Source: Paenibacillus_F chitinolyticus_A
GTDB lineage: Bacteria > Bacillota > Bacilli > Paenibacillales > NBRC-103111
Assembly: GCF_045038035.1 (NCBI RefSeq)
Contig: NZ_CP173427.1
Span: 434,001-498,000, forward strand
DNA: 64,000 bases
Reading direction: 5' to 3'
Shown: one piece after another, positions 25,322 to 33,382 of the stretch
How the letters are laid out: the number at the start of each line of letters is the position of its first letter
Position numbering within the stretch: position 1 is the stretch's first letter
Translations under genes and position numbers: made by a program
The notes under the pieces: model-generated
The model's input: only the letters and a program-made list of their open reading frames with translations
The model's database searches: none
Told to the model about the DNA's origin: nothing

Positions 25322-26029
25322 ATGAGCGTTCACATTGGTGCAAAACCGGGCGACATCGCCGAAACGATCCTGCTGCCGGGCGATCCGCTGAGAGCGAAGT
25401 ATATCGCGGAAACCTACTTGTCTGACGTAATCTGTTACAACGAAGTCCGCGGCATGCTGGGCTTCACGGGCACGTACCAGGGCAAGCGGGTTTCGGTGCA
25501 GGGATCGGGCATGGGGATTCCGTCGATCAGTATTTACGTCAACGAGCTGATCAGCCAGTACGGCGTCAAAAACCTGTTCCGCGTCGGTACGTGCGGAGCC
25601 ATGCAGGAGCATGTCCGGGTCCGCGATGTGATCCTGGCCCAGGCGTCCTGCACGGATTCGAGTGCGAACCGCCATGTTTTCGGCGGCTTCGACTACTCTC
25701 CCATCGCGAGCTTCCCGCTGCTTAAGGCCGCTTACGAGCGCGGCGTGGAGAAGGGGCTTAAGCTTCACGTCGGCAACATTTTCAGCTCCGACATCTTCTA
25801 CCGCGACGACAAGACGGCCGTGCAGAAGCTGATGGATTACGGCGTGCTCGGCGTCGAGATGGAAACGACCGCCCTTTACACGCTGGCGGCCAAATTCGGC
25901 GTGAACGCTCTGACGATTCTGACCGTGAGCGATCACCTTCTGACCGGCGAGGAAACGTCGTCGGAAGAACGGCAGACGACCTTCAACGAGATGATGGAAG
26001 TGGCTTTGGATACGGCGATTTCGCTGTAG
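25322..26029 (+). CDS. deoD: Purine nucleoside phosphorylase, hexameric type
   Basis: 235 residues. Motifs of the DeoD family: HIGAKPGDIAETILLPGDPLRAKYIAE (phosphate-binding GDP...R), RVGTCGAM, VGVEMETTALYTLAAKFGV-type EMET segment (LGVEMETTALY) and the general-acid aspartate in VSDHLLTGE. It phosphorolyses adenosine, inosine and their deoxy forms. Together with PupG the cell has two unrelated purine phosphorylases with complementary preferences. AACGGAGG lies upstream. Co-transcription with deoB is likely, with 59 bases between. Confidence 0.95.
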   Translation: MSVHIGAKPGDIAETILLPGDPLRAKYIAETYLSDVICYNEVRGMLGFTGTYQGKRVSVQGSGMGIPSISIYVNELISQYGVKNLFRVGTCGAMQEHVRVRDVILAQASCTDSSANRHVFGGFDYSPIASFPLLKAAYERGVEKGLKLHVGNIFSSDIFYRDDKTAVQKLMDYGVLGVEMETTALYTLAAKFGVNALTILTVSDHLLTGEETSSEERQTTFNEMMEVALDTAISL

Positions 26030-26211
26030 GACGATACTGACGCCGGGGATTTGAATACGGCTCGGTTTTCAGGACAGAAACACGGCAATCCAAGACAAAG
26101 AAGACATTTAGAAAGACGGATGACGGATAAACGGGACACAGGTTTAGGACCGGCATCCCGTGAATAGGAATTAGTTAAGAGTACTTACTGGTAAAGCGAG
26201 GAGAAAAGACG

Positions 26212-27513
26212 ATGAGAATGGTCGATTTGATTGCGAAGAAGCGTGACGGCAAGGAACTGACGACGGAAGAAATCAACTTTATTATCGAAGGCTACACGAA
26301 AGGGGATATTCCCGACTATCAGGTCAGCGCACTGGCGATGGCGATCTACTTCAAGGACATGACGGCGCGCGAGCGGGCCGATCTGACGATGGCAATCGTC
26401 AACTCCGGCGAAACGATTGACTTGTCCGCGATCGAAGGCATTAAAGTAGACAAGCACTCCACGGGCGGAGTGGGCGACACGACGACCCTGGTGCTGGCTC
26501 CGCTCGTAGCGGCTTTGGATATTCCCGTTGCAAAAATGTCCGGACGCGGTCTGGGCCACACCGGCGGCACCATCGACAAGCTGGAAGCTATCGAAGGCTT
26601 CCACGTGGAGATCTCCAAGGACGAGTTCGTGAGCCTGGTGAACGAACACAAAATCGCCGTGATCGGACAGACCGGCAACCTTACGCCTGCCGACAAGAAG
26701 CTGTACGCTCTTCGCGACGTGACGGCGACCGTAGATTCCATCGCGCTCATCGCCAGCTCCATCATGAGCAAGAAAATCGCCGCAGGCTCGGACGCTATCG
26801 TGCTCGATGTCAAAACGGGCGCAGGCGCGTTTATGAAAACTCCCGAGGACGCGAAAGAACTGGCGCACGCCATGGTCAGCATCGGAAATAACGTAGGCCG
26901 CAAGACGATGGCCGTTATTTCCGATATGAGCCAGCCGCTCGGCGCCGCCATCGGCAACGCACTGGAAGTTCGGGAAGCCATTGATACGCTGCGCGGCCAA
27001 GGACCGAAGGATCTGGAAGATCTCTGCCTCGCCCTGGGAAGACAAATGGTCTTCCTGGCAAACAAAGCTTCTTCCCTGGAAGAAGCCGAAGAGAAGCTCA
27101 AAGAAGTAATCCGCAACGGCAAGGCGCTGGAGAAATTCAAGGAGTTCATCGCCAACCAGGGCGGGGACGCGTCGGTCGTGGACAATCCCGAGAAGCTGCC
27201 TAAAGCGAAGTTCCTGATCGAAGTGCCGGCTCGCGAAGACGGTGTCGTAGCCGAAATCGTCGCCGATGAAATCGGTACGGCGGCTATGCTGCTCGGAGCG
27301 GGACGCGCCACGAAGGAATCGCAGATCGACTTGGCCGTCGGTCTTATGCTGAACAAGAAGATCGGCGAGAGTGTTAAAACGGGCGAATCGCTCGTAACGA
27401 TCCACGCCAACCGTGAAAACGTGGAGGATGTGATCGCTATGATTTACGACAACATCCGTATCTCGGATCACGCTGAAGCGCCTGTCCTCATTCACGATAT
27501 CGTGACGGAGTAG
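26212..27513 (+). CDS. pdp: Pyrimidine-nucleoside phosphorylase
   Basis: 433 residues, the length of the B. subtilis Pdp / DeoA family. The N-terminal helical domain begins MRMVDLIAKKRDGKELT. The phosphate site KHSTGGVGDTTTLVLAP, the glycine-rich KMSGRGLGHTGGTIDKLEAI and the C-terminal domain around LLGAGRATKESQIDLAVGL are typical. It cleaves uridine, thymidine and deoxyuridine. It is the last gene of the deo series, 182 bases after deoD; no terminator or strong promoter was found in that gap. A strong terminator follows. Confidence 0.95.
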   Translation: MRMVDLIAKKRDGKELTTEEINFIIEGYTKGDIPDYQVSALAMAIYFKDMTARERADLTMAIVNSGETIDLSAIEGIKVDKHSTGGVGDTTTLVLAPLVAALDIPVAKMSGRGLGHTGGTIDKLEAIEGFHVEISKDEFVSLVNEHKIAVIGQTGNLTPADKKLYALRDVTATVDSIALIASSIMSKKIAAGSDAIVLDVKTGAGAFMKTPEDAKELAHAMVSIGNNVGRKTMAVISDMSQPLGAAIGNALEVREAIDTLRGQGPKDLEDLCLALGRQMVFLANKASSLEEAEEKLKEVIRNGKALEKFKEFIANQGGDASVVDNPEKLPKAKFLIEVPAREDGVVAEIVADEIGTAAMLLGAGRATKESQIDLAVGLMLNKKIGESVKTGESLVTIHANRENVEDVIAMIYDNIRISDHAEAPVLIHDIVTE

Positions 27514-27589
27514 GTTTCGCGAGAAGCTTGGAATTCTACGGAATTACGGCTGATCGAAAAATCGGCTGCAGTCCGGCCGCAGGCCGAAG

Positions 27590-27625
27590 AAACCGCCGCA
27601 TCATAAGGGATGCGGCGGTTTTTTT
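27590..27625 (+). terminator. Terminator ending the deo operon
   Basis: AAACCGCCGCAT pairs with ATGCGGCGGTTT around a short loop, followed by a T run. Confidence 0.93.
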
Positions 27626-27793
27626 GTGCGCTGCGCGAATATGTATCGGGGCGGACGGTCACAGGTTCGATAGACCGCCGCGCTGCGCCGCAACGTGTGT
27701 TTCGGTTTTGCGCGAGCTAAAAAACAGGGAAAGGCCGTTTCTTATTTTCCGGTTGACAACAATTGGAAAGGGGAATAGAATGAGACGAAATGA

Positions 27794-27814
27794 TAGTGAG
27801 TACTAACAAACATA
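27794..27814. promoter_or_regulatory. Candidate TetR-type operator, copy 1
   Basis: TAGTGAGTACTAAC followed by AAACATA. The second copy at 28489 reads TTAGTGAATACAAACATA. Presence before both the regulator and the exporter gene suggests the regulator's binding site. Confidence 0.5.
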
Positions 27815-27873
27815 ACGAATCATTTGTTCTCCTTAACGGGAAGAAACATACAGATACAGAAGGAGGGGAAAGC

Positions 27874-28470
27874 ATGAGCGGCAGCTCATCCTCAAGCAGC
27901 TCCGACAAACTGCTGCTGGCGGCTATCGATCTCATAGCGGATAGAGGCTACAAATGCGTCACGACCAAAGAAATCGCGGCCGCCGCGGGACTAAGCGAAA
28001 TGACGCTGTTCAGGCACTTCGGAAGCAAGCAGAATTTGCTCGAATCCGCCTTCGACCGGTTTCATTACGCCGGGGAGATGCAGAAGCTTTTTACGGAAAA
28101 GCTGGTATGGGAGCTGGAAACCGATCTTCTCCTGATCAGCCGGACCTACCACGAAATCATGAACCGCAACCGCAAAATGATCCAGATCAGCCTGAGAGAA
28201 TCGGGAAGCTTGCCCGGTTTCCGGGAAAAGACGCAGAAGCATCCCCGCCATTTAAGAGAGTTTTTGACGGACTATTTCGTGAAGATGGCGGAGCGGGGAA
28301 AAATGGTCTCGACGAATCCCGATCTCCAGGCGGTCTCGTTCATGTGGATGAATTACGGCGCGTTTATGAATAACCGGGAAGGCTGGGGAGAGGGGACGTT
28401 CGCCGATGTTGCGCTCGACGATTTTATCCAAGAAAGTGTAAAGCTGTTCGTCGGGGGACTTACTCCTTAG
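27874..28470 (+). CDS. TetR/AcrR-family transcriptional regulator
   Basis: 198 residues. After a run of serines (SGSSSSSSS) comes the TetR helix-turn-helix, about residues 12-58: LLLAAIDLIADRGYKCVTTKEIAAAAGLSEMTLFRHFGSKQNLL. The C-terminal ligand domain is all-helical and not assignable. The start at 27874 follows AAGGAGG; the upstream open frame is discarded. It lies 108 bases before an MFS exporter gene on the same strand and shares an upstream motif with it. It therefore probably represses both, and the inducer is likely an exported toxic compound. The polyserine start is unusual and probably unstructured. Confidence 0.88.
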   Translation: MSGSSSSSSSDKLLLAAIDLIADRGYKCVTTKEIAAAAGLSEMTLFRHFGSKQNLLESAFDRFHYAGEMQKLFTEKLVWELETDLLLISRTYHEIMNRNRKMIQISLRESGSLPGFREKTQKHPRHLREFLTDYFVKMAERGKMVSTNPDLQAVSFMWMNYGAFMNNREGWGEGTFADVALDDFIQESVKLFVGGLTP

Positions 28471-28488
28471 TTTTTTGCGTCCGATATG

Positions 28489-28521
28489 TTAGTGAATACA
28501 AACATACATAGCTTTTATAAT
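28489..28521 (+). promoter_or_regulatory. MFS exporter promoter region with TetR-type operator, copy 2
   Basis: TTAGTGAATACAAACATA (28489-28506) resembles copy 1 and overlaps the expected -35 region of a perfect TATAAT at 28516-28521. Repressor binding there would block transcription of the exporter. Confidence 0.5.
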
Positions 28522-28578
28522 CAATGAGGTTAACCGAAGTATTCGGATATCACTTGCACTTTTAGGGAGGCGAAAGCC

Positions 28579-29967
28579 GTGTCAACCGCTGTACAGAAAA
28601 CAACCGGCGATAAAATTATGCGGGTTCTGGCGTTCACTCTGGTCATTTCGGTCATGAACGCCTCGATTTTCAATATCGTACTGCCGCAGATCAGCGCGGA
28701 ATTTCATCTGAATTCGGCCCAGGTCAGCTGGGTGGCTTCCATCTACATGCTGGTTTACGCCATCGGCTCGGTCATTTACGGCAAGCTCGCGGATAAGTAT
28801 CCGTTAAAACGGCTGATCACGTTCGGGCTGATCGTTTTTGCGCTGGGCTCCGTCATCGGCCTGTCGGCCTCCGCTTACTGGATGGTCATTCTGGCAAGGG
28901 GCTTCCAGGCCATGGGGTCCTCGGTAATTCCCGCGGCCGCGATGATTATCCCGATCCGGTTTTTCCCGCCGGAGACCCGCGGCAGAGCCCTGGGCATTTC
29001 GGCTATCGGGATGGCGCTCGGCAACGCGCTCGGACCGGTGCTGTCGGGCCTGATCATGAGCGTAGCGGACTGGCGCTGGCTGTTCTGCCTGTCGCTGCTC
29101 ACGCTGGTGACGCTGCCGTCTTACCGCAAGCTGCTCGATGACAAGCGCGGCACGGCCGGCAAAATCGATGCTTGGGGCGGGGCCCTGCTGGCGGGAACCG
29201 TCAGCCTGCTGCTGCTGAGCATCACGAACGGCGGCTGGATCACCGTAATCAGCGGAATCGTGCTGCTCGGACTTTTTATTCTCCGTATCTTGAAGGCGAA
29301 GGAGCCGTTTATCCAGCCCCGGCTGTTTTTGAATAAACATTACGTAACGGGCCTGGTCGTTTCCCTGATCATTGTAGGTCTCGGTTTTTCCTTATCGTTC
29401 CTGATCCCTCAGCTTATGTCGCACGTGAATCATATAGAGCCCGGCATGATCGGCTTTATGATGGTGCCGGGAGCGGCCGCATCCGCCATGATGGGTCTCA
29501 GAGGGGGCAGGCTGGCGGATGAGAAGGGCAACTCCTTTCTCGTGTATCTCGCTTCCTCTCTGCTGTTTATCAGTTTTGTTCTGCTTTCTTCCTTGTCCGG
29601 CGCTCTTCCCGGACTCGTGTCGGCTCTGCTCATCTTCGGCAACGTAGGCATGACGTTCATGCAGATTGCGCTGTCCAACACCATTTCGCGGTCTCTGGCC
29701 AGAGACCAGGTCGGCGTAGGGATGGGGCTGATGGCCATGATGAATTTTATCGGAATCGCGTCTTCGTCTGCTATTTACAGCAAGCTCCTGGACAACGGGG
29801 CGACGGTGACGTGGAATCCCTTCAATCTGTACCAGGGGGCTTCCGTGTACAGCAACATTTACTTGGGGCTTGCTGTCCTCGTTCTCGCGGCGGCCGGTAT
29901 TTATTTCTACCGGTTCGGCAGAGCTCCGGCAGCGGGCGGTACGGCTCCTAGAAAAGCGGAAGCTTAA
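28579..29967 (+). CDS. MFS drug exporter (DHA2 / 14-TMS type)
   Basis: 462 residues with about 14 membrane segments. Motif A is present as YGKLADKYPLKR, and GPVLSGLIMSVADWRWLF corresponds to the motif C region of proton-drug antiporters. The relationship is to Tet(L)/QacA/EmrB-like exporters, and the C-terminal tail is short and Ala-rich. The start is GTG 28579 behind GGGAGGCG. It follows a TetR gene and shares its operator-like motif. The substrate is unknown; its neighbour on the other side is a streptogramin lyase, so the stretch may deal with antibiotics. That link is inferred. Confidence 0.87.
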   Translation: MSTAVQKTTGDKIMRVLAFTLVISVMNASIFNIVLPQISAEFHLNSAQVSWVASIYMLVYAIGSVIYGKLADKYPLKRLITFGLIVFALGSVIGLSASAYWMVILARGFQAMGSSVIPAAAMIIPIRFFPPETRGRALGISAIGMALGNALGPVLSGLIMSVADWRWLFCLSLLTLVTLPSYRKLLDDKRGTAGKIDAWGGALLAGTVSLLLLSITNGGWITVISGIVLLGLFILRILKAKEPFIQPRLFLNKHYVTGLVVSLIIVGLGFSLSFLIPQLMSHVNHIEPGMIGFMMVPGAAASAMMGLRGGRLADEKGNSFLVYLASSLLFISFVLLSSLSGALPGLVSALLIFGNVGMTFMQIALSNTISRSLARDQVGVGMGLMAMMNFIGIASSSAIYSKLLDNGATVTWNPFNLYQGASVYSNIYLGLAVLVLAAAGIYFYRFGRAPAAGGTAPRKAEA

Positions 29968-29987
29968 CAGCTTGCGCGGCGGTAGTG

Positions 29988-30031
29988 AAAAAAACCGGAA
30001 TGGGCCCATTAGGGCGTGATTCCGGTTTTTT
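29988..30031 (+). terminator. Terminator after the MFS gene
   Basis: AAAAAACCGGAAT pairs with ATTCCGGTTTTTT across a GC-rich loop. Confidence 0.92.
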
Positions 30032-30256
30032 GCGTTCGGCTTCAGCTCTGATCTCCTTCGTGTGAAGACAAAGCCTCGTGGAGATGGAGCCTTGCACGAT
30101 TCATTTCCTGCAAAAACTCGGAAAAAACGGTTGAATCCGTTTTTTAGCTGACCTTGGCCCTGCGGGAACGGTATAGTGGAGGAAAAGAGGAAAAGCACCT
30201 AAGTAACTCAGCTTATGCAAAACTACGCCTATCATGTTTTTGCAGGAGGTTCCCCT

Positions 30257-31150
30257 ATGTCTTACACGTTTGAGGAATTTGTGCTGCCGGATAAGGATTC
30301 CGGTCCGTACGGGTTGACGTTCGGCAAAGACGGAGCGATCTGGTTTACCGAGCAGAAAGGAAACCGGATCGGCCGTATGGCGCCGGACGGGACGATAGCG
30401 GAATATCCGGTGACCGCCGAAGAAGCCGGTCTCTCCATAATCATATCGGCAGCGGACGGGGCGTTATGGTTCAGCGGGTATAAAGCCGGTATAGTCGGGC
30501 GGATCGGCCTGTCGGGTGAAATCACGGAATTCCCGCTGCCCGCGGCGGATTCCGGGCCGTTCGGCCTTGCCGAGGGACCGGATGGAGCCGTGTGGTTCAC
30601 GGAAATGACGGGAAATAAAATCGGGCGGATCACGGCGGACGGGACGCTTACGGAATACGGGCTTCCCCAGCCGGGCGCTTTTCCTTCCTTTATCGCACGA
30701 GGCCCGGACGGGGCGATGTGGTTCACGGAAAATCAGGGCAACCGGATCGGACGCATCACTTCTGCGGGGGAGATAACGGGATTCCCGCTCCCGAGCGGAC
30801 AGGCAGGCCCGGTGGGTATCACGGCAGGCCCGGACGGCGCCTTATGGTTTGCCGAGATTAACGGCAACCGGATCGGGCGGATCTCGACAACGGGCGGGAT
30901 CACCGAATACCCTCTTCCGGAGCCGGGGGCAAGGCCTCATGCGATTGCCGCAGGCACGCAGGGGGATTTGTGGTTTACGGAATGGGGAAGCAACAAGATC
31001 GGCCGAATCACTACCACCGGTCAAATATCGGAATATGCGATCCCCAGAGAGAAGGCGGAGCCGCACGGGCTTGTCGTCGGGCCTGACGGCGCCGTCTGGT
31101 TTGCACAGGAGAGCGGCCAGATCGGCCGGTTAACGGTCCGTCCGTTTTGA
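30257..31150 (+). CDS. vgb: Streptogramin B lyase (virginiamycin B lyase)
   Basis: 297 residues, close to the known Vgb enzymes. It is built from seven ~42-residue propeller blades, each with a GPDGAVWFTE..GNRIGRIT-like core. The residues known to be essential in staphylococcal Vgb fall at matching positions: H228 (RPHAI), E268 and H270 (AEPHGL), with an acidic residue at E285 (one off the known metal ligand). The enzyme linearises type B streptogramins by C-O lyase chemistry without water. The ATG at 30257 follows GGAGG. It is monocistronic with its own terminator. Chromosomal vgb homologues occur in soil bacteria. Activity is likely but would need testing. Confidence 0.88.
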   Translation: MSYTFEEFVLPDKDSGPYGLTFGKDGAIWFTEQKGNRIGRMAPDGTIAEYPVTAEEAGLSIIISAADGALWFSGYKAGIVGRIGLSGEITEFPLPAADSGPFGLAEGPDGAVWFTEMTGNKIGRITADGTLTEYGLPQPGAFPSFIARGPDGAMWFTENQGNRIGRITSAGEITGFPLPSGQAGPVGITAGPDGALWFAEINGNRIGRISTTGGITEYPLPEPGARPHAIAAGTQGDLWFTEWGSNKIGRITTTGQISEYAIPREKAEPHGLVVGPDGAVWFAQESGQIGRLTVRPF

Positions 31151-31171
31151 ATTCGTAAAGACGAAGCACGG

Positions 31172-31212
31172 GAAAAGGAGATCACTGCGCCTAAGCGGTG
31201 ATCTCTTTTTTT
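31172..31212 (+). terminator. Terminator after vgb
   Basis: AAAAGGAGATCAC pairs with GTGATCTCTTTT and continues into a T run. Confidence 0.9.
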
Positions 31213-31444
31213 GTTGCTGTAAGAAGGGGCTAAAACAGGGGTAAAGTCCCTAAATTCAGGCGGGTTAGGGGTGGATTTTTTTATAAAAAGGTTTCGTATT
31301 ATGGAATTTATTTACTGCAATTGTGCCTGTATCCTATGGTTTAATGAAGAGAGATGCCAAAATGAGCCTTTTTCTCACATTCGGGCCCTGATCTGGAAAT
31401 GCACCAGGATACAAGGGCCCATCCAACATTTGCGGAGGTTTATC

Positions 31445-33217
31445 ATGAAAAATATGTGGACACGCAATCTGCTTGCGTTCTCCCTTTTGACCGGAATGGC
31501 CTATACCTCGTTTATGACCCCGGAAGCTGCGGCGGCAGAGTCTTTCCGGACTTCGGCCGTTCACGGCTATACCGTGCAGTCAAGCACCATAAGGGAAGCG
31601 GGCGGGGGCACGCCTTTCTTGGCGGACGGTATGAATCTGGCGGCACCTGAAAAGGATGAGAACGTGAATCACATAGGGCTCAAGGAACTCGGGATTTTTG
31701 CGGGTATCCTTTTCGTTATCTATCAGTCGATTCGTGTTTTCCGGCAGGGGAAGAGGAAGGAGAAGCTGCTCCGGGAAGCGCAGGCTTATTCCACGGAGCT
31801 GTACCGGGACAGCGAGCGCCTCGGGCTGCTGGCCGATCTGTACAAAGGGCCTTCGGCCGAAAAGCGCATCCGCCCCGTAGAAGCCGAAATGAAAGATGTT
31901 TCTTCCATTCTGGATGAGATGACGGCCATGATTTCGGGAATCAAGATTTCTTTTATCGGCAATGTCAAAACGATGGAAGAAACGATGGGAGAATGCCGGG
32001 TACTGTTGAGGCAGTATCAAGGGGTATACGGCAGTCTGAAAGGGAGCATAGACAGGCTTTGCGAGCTGGAGAAGCAGAACGACAAAGTCGTATCGGAGCT
32101 TCAGGCGAAAATCGAATCCCTTCTGGCCAGAGCAAAGGACCGTTCGGCCGCCTACCGGGTGGATGATGTAGAAGAGGAACTGCTCGGTCTGCAAAAGCGG
32201 ATCGGGATCATCGACCGGGAGCAGATGAGCGATTTTATTGACGTGCAGGAGCACCTTGCGCCGGAACGCGAGCAGCTCGCCGAGATCGAACGGCTGCTTG
32301 CGGAGCTGCCTGAGCTGCATAACCGGCAGCAGAAATTCAAAGGTCAGATAGGGAGCGCCCGGGATGACGTGAACCGCTCCATACGCGAGCACGGACTGAA
32401 CTCCTCGGATTTGACTTCCTTTGCGAGTCTGGATCGTGCGGAGGCGCTCTCGGCCGCGATGCTGGAGGCGCTTAACGCAGGCCGGATCCGGGAAGCCGCA
32501 CGCATTTCCTCGGACGTGACGGGTCTGATCAAACATTCGGTCATCGCGGCGGGAGAACTGGCAGAGTTGAGGGAAAGCTTGACCAAAACGCTCCGGCTTC
32601 TGAAAAGCGGCATGCGTGAGCTGGATTATCCCGAATCGGCCTTTAAGGAAGAGCTGAAACGGGTAAAAGCGTATTTTGCAGAATCCGTCTGGTCGTTTAT
32701 GCGCGGAGAATTCGATCAATTTACGGCCTTGTCCCGTGAAATTACTCAAAAGCTTCCCGAGGTGGAAAACCTGCTGGCGGAAGGACGTTTTAACGAGGGC
32801 GGTAAAAAACTCATCGCTCTGATGGAGCAGTACGAGCTGGCCGAAAAGAAACATGCCCTCCTTCAGGTGTATGAAGCGGCCAATAAGGAACTGAACGGTC
32901 TGAGGGAGAGCGTCCATGCCTGCTGGATGGATTTTCAGGAGACGGTGTCGTTTATTTCGTCGGAAGGGTTGGAAGAAGCGCTGCACTCCCGCGATCTCGG
33001 GGATTTGAAATACAAAATTCATGACCGGAAAGAAATGATCGACCGTCGGATGAGCAGTCCTCCTATCCAGCTTGATCGGCTCAGAAGGGAGGCGGAAGCG
33101 ATGTCCGCCGATATCCAGGCTTACCGCGCGCGCGTCGAGCAAATCGCCGACCAGCAGGAAGAATACGAGGACGAAGAGGAAAGAAAAAGTGTTGTGATCA
33201 ACGTGAATTTTAAGTGA
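31445..33217 (+). CDS. Membrane-anchored coiled-coil protein of unknown function (paralogue 1)
   Basis: 590 residues. A signal-peptide-like N-terminus (MWTRNLLAFSLLTGMAYTSFM...AAAAES, about 1-32) is followed by ~45 non-hydrophobic residues. One membrane span (about 79-97, LGIFAGILFVIYQSIRVF) precedes a basic stop-transfer segment (RQGKRKEK). The remaining ~480 residues are almost wholly heptad-rich coiled coil. The protein ends in an acidic stretch and VVINVNFK. The predicted topology is a short outside segment with a long coil in the cytoplasm, superficially like EzrA. The ATG follows GCGGAGG. The next gene encodes a shorter paralogue sharing DLYKG/DLYRG and EQMSDFI/KQLSDLI landmarks. I do not recognise a characterised family. 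Confidence 0.8.
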   Translation: MKNMWTRNLLAFSLLTGMAYTSFMTPEAAAAESFRTSAVHGYTVQSSTIREAGGGTPFLADGMNLAAPEKDENVNHIGLKELGIFAGILFVIYQSIRVFRQGKRKEKLLREAQAYSTELYRDSERLGLLADLYKGPSAEKRIRPVEAEMKDVSSILDEMTAMISGIKISFIGNVKTMEETMGECRVLLRQYQGVYGSLKGSIDRLCELEKQNDKVVSELQAKIESLLARAKDRSAAYRVDDVEEELLGLQKRIGIIDREQMSDFIDVQEHLAPEREQLAEIERLLAELPELHNRQQKFKGQIGSARDDVNRSIREHGLNSSDLTSFASLDRAEALSAAMLEALNAGRIREAARISSDVTGLIKHSVIAAGELAELRESLTKTLRLLKSGMRELDYPESAFKEELKRVKAYFAESVWSFMRGEFDQFTALSREITQKLPEVENLLAEGRFNEGGKKLIALMEQYELAEKKHALLQVYEAANKELNGLRESVHACWMDFQETVSFISSEGLEEALHSRDLGDLKYKIHDRKEMIDRRMSSPPIQLDRLRREAEAMSADIQAYRARVEQIADQQEEYEDEEERKSVVINVNFK

Positions 33218-33382
33218 TTTTGCATCGTATCGGCACAACTGCAGCAGGACGCGGCCGAGATGTTACCCGCCTCGAAAATGACTGGTCTGGTGCAAACGGC
33301 GGCTGAAAGGCCCTATATGTATTACATTCTGACGGTTAAAAGCCTGAATGGGTAGAATTCCGAATTCTAGAAAGGAAGTAAA

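Noticed and set aside
31580..33238. 552-codon minus-strand frame opposite the first coiled-coil gene
   Set aside because: The shadow of regular heptad codons gives a long open frame with Phe/Arg/Gln bias; the plus strand has signal peptide, membrane span and ribosome site.
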